This document shows positions 16,212 to 23,350 of a stretch of 31,824 nucleotides of DNA, in pieces. Position numbers and translations under genes: made by a program. Each line of letters begins with the position of its first letter. The first letter of the stretch is position 1. Location of the stretch: NCBI GenBank assembly GCA_964534845.1, contig CAZHPV010000026.1, positions 1 to 31,824 on the forward strand, written 5' to 3'. The notes under the pieces are model-generated. The model was given only the letters and a program-made list of their open reading frames with translations. It did not search any database and was not told where the DNA came from. The DNA is from CALCKU01 sp964534845. Its GTDB lineage: Bacteria > Pseudomonadota > Alphaproteobacteria > Caulobacterales > Maricaulaceae.

Positions 16212-16991
16212 ATGAAACGTCTCTATACATTTGATAATATTGTCAATTTTAGGGATTTTGGGGGTTATACCACGAAAGAGGGACGACGTCTCAAGGCCGG
16301 AAAATTATATAGATCTGCGAATTTTCACCGCGCCAATATATCAGACCTTTCGCATTTGTCCGATCTGGATATCCGGCTATTAGTTGATTTACGATATGCG
16401 CCTGAGCGGGCCAAGCAACCGAATAAATGGCCCGAAAAAAGTGACACAAAGGTTTTATCCTTTGAAGATATAGGCGGGCTACGTGATCCTGATATCGCCC
16501 CGCATGAGGCCTTTACAAAAAATGATTTGCGTGTGGCCGAAGATGCCCGAAATTATATGATCAAATCTTATACCGCGCGTCCGAGTGACCCTGGCTTTGT
16601 ATCGATTTTTTCTCAAACCTTAAAACATATGGCTGCAACGGGTGATAATATTGTCATACATTGCGCGGCTGGAAAAGATAGAACAGGCACTTTGGCGGCC
16701 ATTATACAGTCGGCGTTAGGCGTCGATAGCGATATGATCATGCAGGATTATATGTTGACAATGGAGGCGGTAGATATTGAGAGCTTTCTACGGCCTGCTG
16801 CGAAAATGATGGAGAGCCGCTATAATCGTAGCTATAGCCTTGAGGCTTTACGCCCGATGTTCGGCGTCGAGCCAGGCTATTTGCAAGGCTCGCTAAGAGC
16901 AATAGGGGACATGCAGGCTTATATTCGCAATGAATTGGATATAACCGAAGCAGACCTGCGCGCCTTACGCGCGCAATATCTAGGCGATTAG
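16212..16991 (+). CDS. Tyrosine / dual-specificity phosphatase (HCxxGKxRTG type)
   Basis: This is a 259-residue cysteine phosphatase of the Y_phosphatase3 type, related to the MptpB/LipA group that acts on phosphotyrosine, phosphoserine or phosphoinositides. The N-terminal NFRDFGGY and LKAGKLYRSANFHRA are family hallmarks. The P-loop is HCAAGKDRTG, with nucleophile Cys151 and the Arg six residues later; the Lys is the feature linked to broader specificity. The C-terminal helix region (MESRYNRSYSLEALRPMFGV) is typical. No signal peptide is seen, so it acts in the cytoplasm. Its stop overlaps by four bases the stop of the convergent TadE-like gene. A functional link to the pilus genes is not shown; proximity is the only evidence. 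Confidence 0.9.
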   Translation: MKRLYTFDNIVNFRDFGGYTTKEGRRLKAGKLYRSANFHRANISDLSHLSDLDIRLLVDLRYAPERAKQPNKWPEKSDTKVLSFEDIGGLRDPDIAPHEAFTKNDLRVAEDARNYMIKSYTARPSDPGFVSIFSQTLKHMAATGDNIVIHCAAGKDRTGTLAAIIQSALGVDSDMIMQDYMLTMEAVDIESFLRPAAKMMESRYNRSYSLEALRPMFGVEPGYLQGSLRAIGDMQAYIRNELDITEADLRALRAQYLGD

Positions 16992-17695
16992 CAGGTTACG
17001 ATTAAGGCAGAACTGACGCTACAATTTTTAAACTGACTACCTGCACTGTTCACACTTCCATCTCCGAAAGGGACGAAGTTAGGATTACGCGGTATCGTCA
17101 TGATAGAATCTTCAAGTGTGATATTATCAAGGGTCCAGCTACTCTCCGCAGTATTTGAACTGCTTCCAAATGTTTTAAAGTCATGTTGGATGCGCGCGAC
17201 AACCAAACCGGATGTTTCATTAATCAGACTTTGATCAACACCGGCAATATTAAATTCACTGGCAAAATCCGGTCCAACGCTAGCAAAACCGATCTTTTCA
17301 GCCACAGTTGGCACTGTTGCTGTTCCGGTGCCCGGTTGCGCCCGGTAGCTATTGATCTCAATTCTCAGATTGCCACTATTCACTTCGGCCTGTGAAACGC
17401 CCAAAATGGCGATAGCCGCGGTCAATATATTACCGGCATCCGTTCTATCAACCGTTGAGAAACGTGTGGTAAGATCTGAGGCGACGCCAGTGGCGTGCGA
17501 AACATTCCGGTCAGCCGTGATTGTAATAGACATAACGGTAATGCCGAAATAAATCCCGAACATGACCGGCGCTATAAGTGCGAATTCAATAGCGGCCACG
17601 CCTTGTTCGTTTTCGCGTAGGGCTTTGAATTTACGGGTCAGACGCCCTGTGGCTATACTGACTGAGTTGCGTAATTTAGTTTTTAATGACGTCAT
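16988..17695 (-). CDS. TadE-like minor pseudopilin of the Tad pilus
   Basis: TadE/TadF pseudopilins help to initiate or position Flp pilus fibres. The 235-residue protein has a basic leader, then a prepilin-peptidase-type site NEQG|VAAIEF (cut after about Gly32, Glu at +5) directly before a single hydrophobic segment, ALIAPVMFGIYFGITVMSI. The rest is a periplasmic domain with many Thr, Ser and Asn and two cysteines close to the C-terminus (FKNCSVSSALIVTC). The start has a strong ribosome site (AGAGGG). It follows the other TadE-like gene by nine bases in the same operon. I cannot separate TadE from TadF by sequence alone. Confidence 0.88.
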   Translation of the reverse strand: MTSLKTKLRNSVSIATGRLTRKFKALRENEQGVAAIEFALIAPVMFGIYFGITVMSITITADRNVSHATGVASDLTTRFSTVDRTDAGNILTAAIAILGVSQAEVNSGNLRIEINSYRAQPGTGTATVPTVAEKIGFASVGPDFASEFNIAGVDQSLINETSGLVVARIQHDFKTFGSSSNTAESSWTLDNITLEDSIMTIPRNPNFVPFGDGSVNSAGSQFKNCSVSSALIVTC

Positions 17696-17704
17696 GATGC
17701 CCTC

Positions 17705-18283
17705 TTAAGAACAGACATTGTTGAAAGGTTCATTTCTAAAGGCGGTGCTCGACTCTACGAGACGAATATTGCCTGCCCGGTTTGCCAGTAATGTCAGATT
17801 GCCCGGAAGCGCTAATCTGTGAAAAAAGCGAGCTCTGGCAATAACAACGTCATTACCGCCCGAGCTTTCATAGGTGCTAGCTGGAATTGTCGGGTCTGCA
17901 TCAGTGTCACTTGGGTCTTCTGGTGGTAAAGGCGGCAATACATTTGTTTGAAATGACCCGTCATTTGAACGCACAAGATCGATGGTGAGTTGTTGCTGAC
18001 AATTTCCGATCGATACCATGTTGTCGCAAACCAGTGTTTTAAAGGCGTCGGCCGTATCGCCGCACCCTTGCTGAAAATTGCCAAGGCGGACATCACGACC
18101 CGCCTCACTTAAGGCATGCGATAAAGATGAAGCGATGAAGAAAACAACGGCGGTTTCAACAATTGCAAATAACAGTGCAGAAAAAGGAAGGGCTAACAGC
18201 GCGAATTCTATTGCCGTGCTGCCTTCTTTATTACGTATATATTTGCGTAAGCGTCCGATTAGAGTAAGTTTTTTGTTTGTCAC
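17705..18283 (-). CDS. TadE-like minor pseudopilin of the Tad pilus, second copy
   Basis: This is the partner of the adjacent pseudopilin. The basic leader ends in NKEG|STAIEF, a type IV prepilin cleavage site with Glu at +5, followed by the membrane segment ALLALPFSALLFAIVETAVVFFI. The periplasmic part has four cysteines (QQGCGD, LVCDN, GNCQQ, NNVCS), which suggests two disulfides, and a Pro/Asp-rich loop (LPPLPPEDPSDTDAD). I took the GTG at 18283 (192 residues) because AGGACGGG lies just upstream; a TTG at 18310 would include that ribosome site in the coding region. A CtrA box about 100 bases upstream probably drives this two-gene operon. Confidence 0.85.
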   Translation of the reverse strand: MTNKKLTLIGRLRKYIRNKEGSTAIEFALLALPFSALLFAIVETAVVFFIASSLSHALSEAGRDVRLGNFQQGCGDTADAFKTLVCDNMVSIGNCQQQLTIDLVRSNDGSFQTNVLPPLPPEDPSDTDADPTIPASTYESSGGNDVVIARARFFHRLALPGNLTLLANRAGNIRLVESSTAFRNEPFNNVCS

Positions 18284-18377
18284 AACAACAATCCCGTCCT
18301 GTTTTAACAAGCCTGCCCACAGGCCTAAAAGGGGTTTTATACAGGAGAAATATTTAATTTCCTGCCAACAAAGGTCC

Positions 18378-18392
18378 TTAACAAATCCTTAA
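18378..18392. promoter_or_regulatory. CtrA box upstream of the TadE operon
   Basis: A perfect TTAA-N7-TTAA (TTAACAAATCCTTAA) in the gap between the TadE-like operon and the reverse-strand gene at 18468. It shares the TTAACAA...TTAAG form with boxes at 11682 and 31635. It is placed to act on the TadE operon, which starts about 95 bases away on the reverse strand. A short hairpin (GCCTG/CAGGC, 18311-18324) lies between box and gene. Confidence 0.7.
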
Positions 18393-18467
18393 GATTTATG
18401 GGCCGTCTTCGGAGGTTGCTATGAGGTTTTGAGTGCTTTTTGCAGCCTTTAGGCTAGAGGGTCTAGC

Positions 18468-19010
18468 TTAGAAATCGTCAAACGTATTTGTTGTCGCGCC
18501 CGCAAAGCCGGACCCTGTTCCAGATGATATGGAACTTGTGGGGGTTTGCGTCGCTATTTGGTTGTTAATTGTGATGGCTTCACCAGTATTACTGGCGACA
18601 AAATCCGGCGTATCGCCCAATACGGGTGACGGTATACAATAGGGGCTACAGCTATAGGTCGAACGTTCTGCATTCGCGCCCCTATAAACTCTCACCCCAT
18701 TGGCAGGTATAGCATTTGTGACATGGATATCCGCATCGACAATGACGTCGCCTGCGGCATCCAATACCAGAATATTTGTTTCACCAAAGCTTCGGCCAAT
18801 AACAAAAAGTGTTCTATCAGAATGTACGGATACGTCTGCAATGACCGGATTACCGATGACAACAGCGCTGGCGGCTTGGTCAAGCCGGACGAGCTCTGTT
18901 TTGTTTAGCTCGACACTATAAACCTGACCGATGGCATTAGAGGCACTGATCCCGACTATATTTAATGTAAAAAATGTATAGAGGGCTAGTTTTGCAGCTT
19001 TGTCCAACAT
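18468..19010 (-). CDS. Free-standing pilus-assembly N-terminal (CpaC-N-like) domain protein
   Basis: The 180-residue protein has a signal peptide (ending near NAIGQ) and one copy of the pilus-assembly/secretin N-terminal domain. VELNKTELVRLDQAASAVVI, NPVIADVSVHSDRTLFVIG and GETNILVLDAAGDV parallel CpaC's VVIPFSKSTVVELPEDMMD, NPDIVESVVHTSRRVVLIG and GQTNTYFYGQGGKE. The secretin channel domain is absent. A cysteine pair (STYSCSPYC) and a Ser/Thr/Gly-rich tail ending DDF follow. It should be periplasmic, where it could dock on the CpaC secretin or on outer-membrane partners; that role is inferred. A good ribosome site (AAGGAAAG) precedes the ATG. It is divergent from the pilin gene. Confidence 0.82.
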   Translation of the reverse strand: MLDKAAKLALYTFFTLNIVGISASNAIGQVYSVELNKTELVRLDQAASAVVIGNPVIADVSVHSDRTLFVIGRSFGETNILVLDAAGDVIVDADIHVTNAIPANGVRVYRGANAERSTYSCSPYCIPSPVLGDTPDFVASNTGEAITINNQIATQTPTSSISSGTGSGFAGATTNTFDDF

Positions 19011-19248
19011 CGTCTTTCCTTCATTATTTCTCCAAGATTTACGAGAATGTGGTGAACGAACCGTTTACAAAATCCAGATCAAAGCTCTATTTTTTGTAAA
19101 TTTGCAGGATTTAGGCACTTTTTCCCTACATTATATATAGCGGATATAGTCTGGGCGGTTTTGTTATCGGACTAAACCCTCAGGGTGTTATGTGAGTTTT
19201 TACCGCTTTAAAGGTACAAAAATTTTCATCTAAAATTTACCATGTCGT

Positions 19249-19275
19249 TTAAACGCTTAGTAACGCGACTATAGT
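19249..19275 (+). promoter_or_regulatory. CtrA-like pilin promoter
   Basis: TTAA-N7-GTAAC (19249-19264) differs by one base from the CtrA consensus TTAA-N7-TTAAC. A -10-like TATAGT follows at 19270-19275, and a -35 placed 17 bases upstream of it would fall inside the first half-site. A CtrA box covering the -35 is the arrangement expected of CtrA-activated promoters, and Caulobacter pilA is CtrA-dependent. Confidence 0.6.
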
Positions 19276-19288
19276 AAAACACAGTCAT

Positions 19289-19325
19289 CAGGGAGGTTCC
19301 CTGTCGAGGAATGTTCCTCCTTTTT
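19289..19325 (+). promoter_or_regulatory. Two tandem hairpins in the pilin mRNA leader
   Basis: CAGGGA-GGT-TCCCTG (19289-19303) and GAGGAA-TG-TTCCTC (19306-19319) are perfect six-bp stems in tandem, the second followed by CTTTTT. The predicted transcript starts near 19282, so they form the very 5' end. The CCTCC at 19316-19320 can pair either with the second hairpin's own arm, with GGAGG in the first hairpin, or with the pilin's GGGAG ribosome site. mRNA stabilisation, attenuation or translational control are all possible. Confidence 0.6.
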
Positions 19326-19349
19326 GACGCATATACGTGGGAGAATGTT

Positions 19350-19541
19350 ATGCAAAATTTAATGTCTCGTTTTATCAAAGACGAATCTGGCGCAACAGCT
19401 ATTGAATATGGTCTGATTGCCGCTCTTATCGGTGTTGCTATCGTTGTTGGCGGTAAGGCTCTTGGTGATGCTCTTGACGCTAAGTTCGCTGAAGTTGCCG
19501 GAGAAATCTCAGGTACAGAACTGAACACAACAGCAGACTAA
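19350..19541 (+). CDS. pilA: Flp/PilA-type major pilin of the Tad pilus
   Basis: This is the structural subunit of the Tad/Flp adhesive pilus. The 63-residue prepilin has a 14-residue leader cut at ESG|ATAIEYGLIA (Glu at +5 and Tyr at +6 of the mature protein, the Flp hallmark). One hydrophobic helix (LIAALIGVAIVVGGKALG) and a short acidic-polar tail (EISGTELNTTAD) follow. The start at 19350 has a clear ribosome site (GGGAG, 19339-19343); a nearer-upstream ATG at 19311 lies inside a hairpin and would lengthen the leader implausibly. A CtrA-like promoter upstream and a strong terminator downstream make it a separately regulated, probably very abundant transcript. CpaA, encoded next, should process it. 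Confidence 0.95.
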   Translation: MQNLMSRFIKDESGATAIEYGLIAALIGVAIVVGGKALGDALDAKFAEVAGEISGTELNTTAD

Positions 19542-19563
19542 TCGTTTTAACAAACGTAGTTTG

Positions 19564-19592
19564 AAAACGGCCCTCTGGGCCGTTTTTTTTTT
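19564..19592 (+). terminator. Strong Rho-independent terminator after the pilin
   Basis: A 10-bp perfect stem (AAAACGGCCC, 19564-19573, with GGGCCGTTTT, 19577-19586), a three-base loop and a T run of ten bases. It isolates the pilin transcript from cpaA, or lets only part of the polymerases through, so pilin is produced above the assembly proteins. Confidence 0.93.
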
Positions 19593-19690
19593 GTAAAATT
19601 TTGGCTTATGTGATGATATTTGCGTGGTGAAACGTCCCGTTAACCCTATCGCGCTATGCCTTAGGAAAATTGGTTTTAAGCGGGTCTATT

Positions 19691-20200
19691 ATGTTACTTC
19701 CATTTTTCATCCTAAGCGTTTTTGCAGCCACAATGTTGGCAACTATTTATAAAGATGCCACGACAATGACGATTCCAAACTGGATTAGCCTACTTGTTAT
19801 TACCGGATTTTTTATATCGATACCTTTTGTCTGGCAGGGTTGGCCGAATTTTGGCGAACATTTAGCGGCTGGCGGTTTAATGCTTGTCATTGGCTTTATA
19901 ATGTTTGCGACGAATGGTCTGGGCGGAGGCGACGCTAAATTGATGGCGGCCATTTCCTTATGGTGGACATGGCCGGACTTGATGATGTTTGTGGTCTATT
20001 CGACGTTAGCGGGCGGGCTCTTGGCATTTTTCATACTTGTGGGACGTAAATTTGTGCCAGCCCGGATCATCACCGCGCCGTGGATGTACACAATCGTGAA
20101 AGATAATTCGAAAATGCCCTACGGCCTCGCTTTGGCAGCAGGGGCATTAGGGACTTTGCCTCAGAGTGAAATTTTTAAAATCGCAGCGGGTTCTTTGTAA
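19691..20200 (+). CDS. cpaA: Prepilin peptidase CpaA/TadV
   Basis: This is an inner-membrane aspartyl protease that removes the leader of Flp prepilin and the TadE-like pseudopilins. The 169-residue protein has several membrane helices and both aspartates of the A24 family: Asp in YKDATTMTIPNWIS, near the N-terminus, and GGGDAKLM in the middle. It lacks the N-terminal methylase domain of PilD, as CpaA/TadV do. The ATG at 19691 is preferred, with a weak AGCGGG upstream; a TTG 21 bases earlier is possible. It is the first gene after the pilin terminator and leads the cpaABCDEF-tadBC set. Confidence 0.92.
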   Translation: MLLPFFILSVFAATMLATIYKDATTMTIPNWISLLVITGFFISIPFVWQGWPNFGEHLAAGGLMLVIGFIMFATNGLGGGDAKLMAAISLWWTWPDLMMFVVYSTLAGGLLAFFILVGRKFVPARIITAPWMYTIVKDNSKMPYGLALAAGALGTLPQSEIFKIAAGSL

Positions 20201-20240
20201 AAATTAACACTTTCTTTGTTTCCGATAGGTAAAAATTAAC
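20197..20240 (+). repeat. Direct repeat of a 12-mer before cpaB
   Basis: GTAAAAATTAAC occurs twice, at 20197-20208 (overlapping the cpaA stop) and at 20229-20240, with starts 32 bases apart, about three helical turns. Each copy contains TTAAC, a CtrA half-site. The pair lies 55 bases before cpaB and could be an operator or internal promoter site. I know of no named element with this sequence. Confidence 0.55.
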
Positions 20241-20295
20241 CATGGATTGTCGATAATGCCCCCAAATGGGCATTGATTTGGAATTGTGAGTGACT

Positions 20296-21144
20296 ATGGA
20301 CACGAAAAGACTGATTTTAGCGGGGGGTCTTGCGGTAGCAGCATTCGTTATTTTTACACAATTGCGCAATTTACAGGCTCCAGCGGCGCCGAGCGCGCCT
20401 ATTGCGGCTCCGGTTGTTAAACAAGTCGAATATATTGATGTTTTAGTTGCCGCTCTCGATATGCCTTTCGGGTCAAGATTGACAGCCGAGAGCATGCAGT
20501 GGAAGCCTTGGCCGACTGAAGCTTTATCTGAAAATTTTATTACCAGCGATAATAGTCCTGAAGCGATATCTGAAAATGTAGGCTCCGTTGTCCGCACAGC
20601 TATGTATGTGGGCGAGCCGCTCCTTGCCCGTAAACTTGTTGCCCCGGGCGATAAGGGGGTTATGGCCGCGCTTTTAAAACCCGGTATGCGCGCGGTTACA
20701 ACGCGTATTTCCGTTGATACGGCAGCCGGCGGATTTATTCAGCCAGGCGACCGCGTTGACATTATTCTCACCAGTGAAATTCCGGTCAATAACATCGATC
20801 AGCAATTAGGTAATACGCAGGCGCGTTCCGTGTCCGCGACTATTTTTGAAAATGTGCATGTTTTGGCTATTGATCAGGTTTACGCCACAAACCCTGAGGG
20901 CGGCGCGGCGGTTGTCGGCTCGACAGCAACATTTGAACTTACGCAAGGTGATGCGGAATTACTTGAGGAAGCCAAGACTCGCGGCGATATTAGCCTGACA
21001 CTTCGCGGGATTAATGATGCGCGTAGTCGTTACGCGACAAGTGCGGCGAAAATTTCTCGCGACAATAATAGTGTAAAAGCCCCAACGACAATAACGGTTT
21101 ATAGAGATGGGCAGCCACAAATTGTGGCTTTGAGAGGGAATTAA
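20296..21144 (+). CDS. cpaB: Flp pilus assembly protein CpaB/RcpC
   Basis: CpaB is a membrane-anchored periplasmic protein that works with the CpaC secretin. The 282-residue protein starts with an N-terminal membrane segment (RLILAGGLAVAAFVIFTQL), then a SAF domain (YIDVLVAALDMPFGSRLTAESMQW), then the RcpC region (PGMRAVTTRISVDTAAGGF, IQPGDRVDIILTSE, and TFELTQGDAELLEEAKTRGDISL). Length is normal. The ATG at 20296 was chosen; a GTG two codons before is in frame and hardly changes the product. cpaC begins one base after its stop, so the two are tightly coupled. Confidence 0.92.
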   Translation: MDTKRLILAGGLAVAAFVIFTQLRNLQAPAAPSAPIAAPVVKQVEYIDVLVAALDMPFGSRLTAESMQWKPWPTEALSENFITSDNSPEAISENVGSVVRTAMYVGEPLLARKLVAPGDKGVMAALLKPGMRAVTTRISVDTAAGGFIQPGDRVDIILTSEIPVNNIDQQLGNTQARSVSATIFENVHVLAIDQVYATNPEGGAAVVGSTATFELTQGDAELLEEAKTRGDISLTLRGINDARSRYATSAAKISRDNNSVKAPTTITVYRDGQPQIVALRGN

Positions 21145-21145
21145 A

Positions 21146-22618
21146 ATGGCTGGAAAACGATTTCTTGGCTGTGTTTTCGGCGCGGCTATAACATATAGTC
21201 TCTTATCTACAAGCTCTCTTGCGGGCACGCGCTCATATAGTCATATACAATCTTTTGCGGGATCGACCGGTCAATTGTCTATTCAGTCACCGGGTGAGAG
21301 CGCTGTTTCGCGTTCCGTTGTGATCCCCTTTAGCAAATCTACAGTTGTGGAATTACCGGAAGATATGATGGATGTGATTGTGTCAAATCCGGATATTGTC
21401 GAGTCAGTTGTACATACATCTCGCCGTGTTGTGCTGATTGGTAAGCGAACAGGACAGACAAATACGTATTTTTATGGTCAAGGTGGTAAAGAGCTTTTGA
21501 ATCTCGAAATTCGGGTCGAACGCGATTTGTCAGGTCTGGACGCCTTAATTTCTCAACATGTGCCTGGAACAAATGTGAAAGTACAGGCCGTTAATAATAA
21601 TCTTCTGCTTACGGGTTCTGTCGCGAATGCGGCTATGGCGAATAGGATAGAGGGTCTTGCCGGATTATGGCTAGATGAGGATACAGGCGGCGGTGATACT
21701 GGCGATATCGTCAATTTGATGACGGTTGAAGGCAAGGATCAGGTCTTGCTTAAGGTTCGCATTGTCGAAATGTCGCGTAGTGTGACCAAGCAATTAGGTA
21801 TTAGCTTAAATGCCATCGGACAATTGGGCGATTCGACGGTCTCCCTTCTGAGCAATAACGGGCTTGCAACCGGTGCCGGTTTTATCGGGTCCGGGACATT
21901 TAATAATACGGCGGGCGGCGCCTTGAGATCGCTTGGGGCAGATTTATCGGCATTAGAGCGGGTCGGATTAGTCCGCACCAAAGCCGAACCGACCTTGGTA
22001 ACAACCTCGGGGGAGACAGCTAATTTCCTCTCGGGCGGGGAATTTCCTCTGCTAACCAATGTTTTTATCGATGATAATGGTCAATTACAAAGAGAGTTTG
22101 AGTTCAGGCCTTTTGGTGTCGCCCTTGGCTTTACGCCAGTGGTTTTAAGCGAAGGCCGGATTTCACTCAATATTTCAACGGAAGTCTCTGAACCGACGAC
22201 GGAAGGTGCTTTTGAAACGGGCGGCCTTGGCGGTGATATTCTCGGTTTAAGTGTGCGCCGCGCGAATACAGTCGTGGAAATGCCGGCGGGAGGCAGTCTC
22301 GTGATTGCTGGCCTTATCTCGGAAGAATCGCGTCAGTCTGTAGACGGTATTCCCGGGGCTAAGGACCTTCCCGGTGTCGGGGCATTGTTTAGAAACCGGG
22401 ACGATGAAACGATTCAAAGCGAACTTGTTATTATAGTGACGCCTTATCTGGTCGATCCAACACATCCTGATAAATTACAAACGCCTTTAGACGGATTTTC
22501 GCCAGCTACAGACAGTGAGGCCCTTCTTCTGGGGCGCCTCAATAAAATTTACGGCAAGAACGGTCAGACGATTTCGACCGAAAAACTACCCGGGCCTTTC
22601 GGGCATGTAGTGGATTAG
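21146..22618 (+). CDS. cpaC: Tad pilus outer-membrane secretin CpaC/RcpA
   Basis: CpaC forms the outer-membrane ring through which the Flp fibre exits. The 490-residue protein has a signal peptide (cut near SSLAG), the pilus-assembly N-domain (PFSKSTVVELPEDMMD, SNPDIVESVVHTSRRVVLIGKRTGQTN split by strands), a BON-like part (GLDALISQHVPGTNVKVQ, NNLLLTGSVANAAMANRIE), then the secretin core (VLLKVRIVEMSRSVTKQLGI, RTKAEPTLVTTSGETANFLSG, VEMPAGGSLVIAGLI, DLPGVGALFRNR, ELVIIVTPYLV). All blocks expected of a complete secretin are present. A second copy of the N-domain is encoded separately at 18468-19010. Confidence 0.95.
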   Translation: MAGKRFLGCVFGAAITYSLLSTSSLAGTRSYSHIQSFAGSTGQLSIQSPGESAVSRSVVIPFSKSTVVELPEDMMDVIVSNPDIVESVVHTSRRVVLIGKRTGQTNTYFYGQGGKELLNLEIRVERDLSGLDALISQHVPGTNVKVQAVNNNLLLTGSVANAAMANRIEGLAGLWLDEDTGGGDTGDIVNLMTVEGKDQVLLKVRIVEMSRSVTKQLGISLNAIGQLGDSTVSLLSNNGLATGAGFIGSGTFNNTAGGALRSLGADLSALERVGLVRTKAEPTLVTTSGETANFLSGGEFPLLTNVFIDDNGQLQREFEFRPFGVALGFTPVVLSEGRISLNISTEVSEPTTEGAFETGGLGGDILGLSVRRANTVVEMPAGGSLVIAGLISEESRQSVDGIPGAKDLPGVGALFRNRDDETIQSELVIIVTPYLVDPTHPDKLQTPLDGFSPATDSEALLLGRLNKIYGKNGQTISTEKLPGPFGHVVD

Positions 22619-22628
22619 AGGGTAAATT

Positions 22629-23336
22629 ATGGCTAGAAGACTGTCTAAAAGATCATCCATTCATACGATTAAACCTGCCTCTCTGCTCGGCAAAAGCCTT
22701 GTTGGACTTACACTGATTACGGGTTTGGTTGGCTGTGCCACCCAGCAGCCACTAGTGTCACCCGATGAGGTGAGATATCCAGTTGAGGTCGCCGAATCGA
22801 TTGAACGTCTGGAGCTTTATACGCGTCCTAACGGGTTGGAGCTCTCCTCGCGGGATACAGATGCCGTGGCATTATTCGTCAATAATTATAAGCGCTTTGG
22901 TAACGGGCCTCTTCATATTAATGTCCCACAACATTCAAGCACCGGATTAGGCGCACAGCAAGCCCAGTCCTTGATCGCGGGTATGGTGGGCTTTCAGGCG
23001 GCAAATGTAATTGCAAAAGGGCAATATGCAGCAAATCCGCAGGCCCCGGCCCCTATTGTGGTTTCATATCGTCATCTTAAGACATTGCCGCGCGAATGCG
23101 GGTTCTTTAATAATCTTACAGCCACGGGTTCTAATCGTCCGGGTCCAGCCTTTGGGTGTACGCAATCGGCTAATTTAGCCGCCATGATTCAGGACCCCAG
23201 ACAGCTTATCGCGCCTCTACCGCTTGATAGGGCCGATATCCAGCGCCGTATTGAAGTTTACGACAGATATATACAAGGCGAAGATCCGTCCTCCGTACAA
23301 CCTCCGCGTCAGGTCATTTCTGCGGACGGTAGCTAA
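22629..23336 (+). CDS. cpaD: Tad pilus lipoprotein CpaD
   Basis: CpaD is an outer-membrane-associated lipoprotein thought to help secretin assembly. The 235-residue protein has a long basic N-terminus, a hydrophobic stretch and a lipobox LVGC with the lipidated Cys at residue 36. The mature part shows the CpaD pattern: ERLELYTRPNGLELSSRDTDAV, GNGPLHINVPQHSSTGLGAQQAQ, and GFFNNLTATGSNRPGPAFGCTQSANLAAMI with its two conserved cysteines. It sits between cpaC and cpaE as in Caulobacter, ten bases after cpaC. Confidence 0.9.
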   Translation: MARRLSKRSSIHTIKPASLLGKSLVGLTLITGLVGCATQQPLVSPDEVRYPVEVAESIERLELYTRPNGLELSSRDTDAVALFVNNYKRFGNGPLHINVPQHSSTGLGAQQAQSLIAGMVGFQAANVIAKGQYAANPQAPAPIVVSYRHLKTLPRECGFFNNLTATGSNRPGPAFGCTQSANLAAMIQDPRQLIAPLPLDRADIQRRIEVYDRYIQGEDPSSVQPPRQVISADGS

Positions 23337-23350
23337 GGGTGAATAGTAAT

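Larger units (their letters stand above)
19011..19349. other. Divergent control region before the Flp pilin
   Basis: These 339 bases separate the CpaC-N-like gene (reverse) from the pilin ATG (forward) and contain no gene. The pilin-proximal third holds a CtrA-like box, a -10 element and two tandem hairpins described separately. The rest is AT-rich (for example TTATATATAG near 19132) and should include the reverse-strand promoter, which I cannot place. Confidence 0.7.

Noticed and set aside
19226..19528. Reverse-strand frame antisense to the pilin
   Set aside because: It mirrors the strongly biased pilin codons and runs through the hairpin leader; there is no start signal or recognisable domain.
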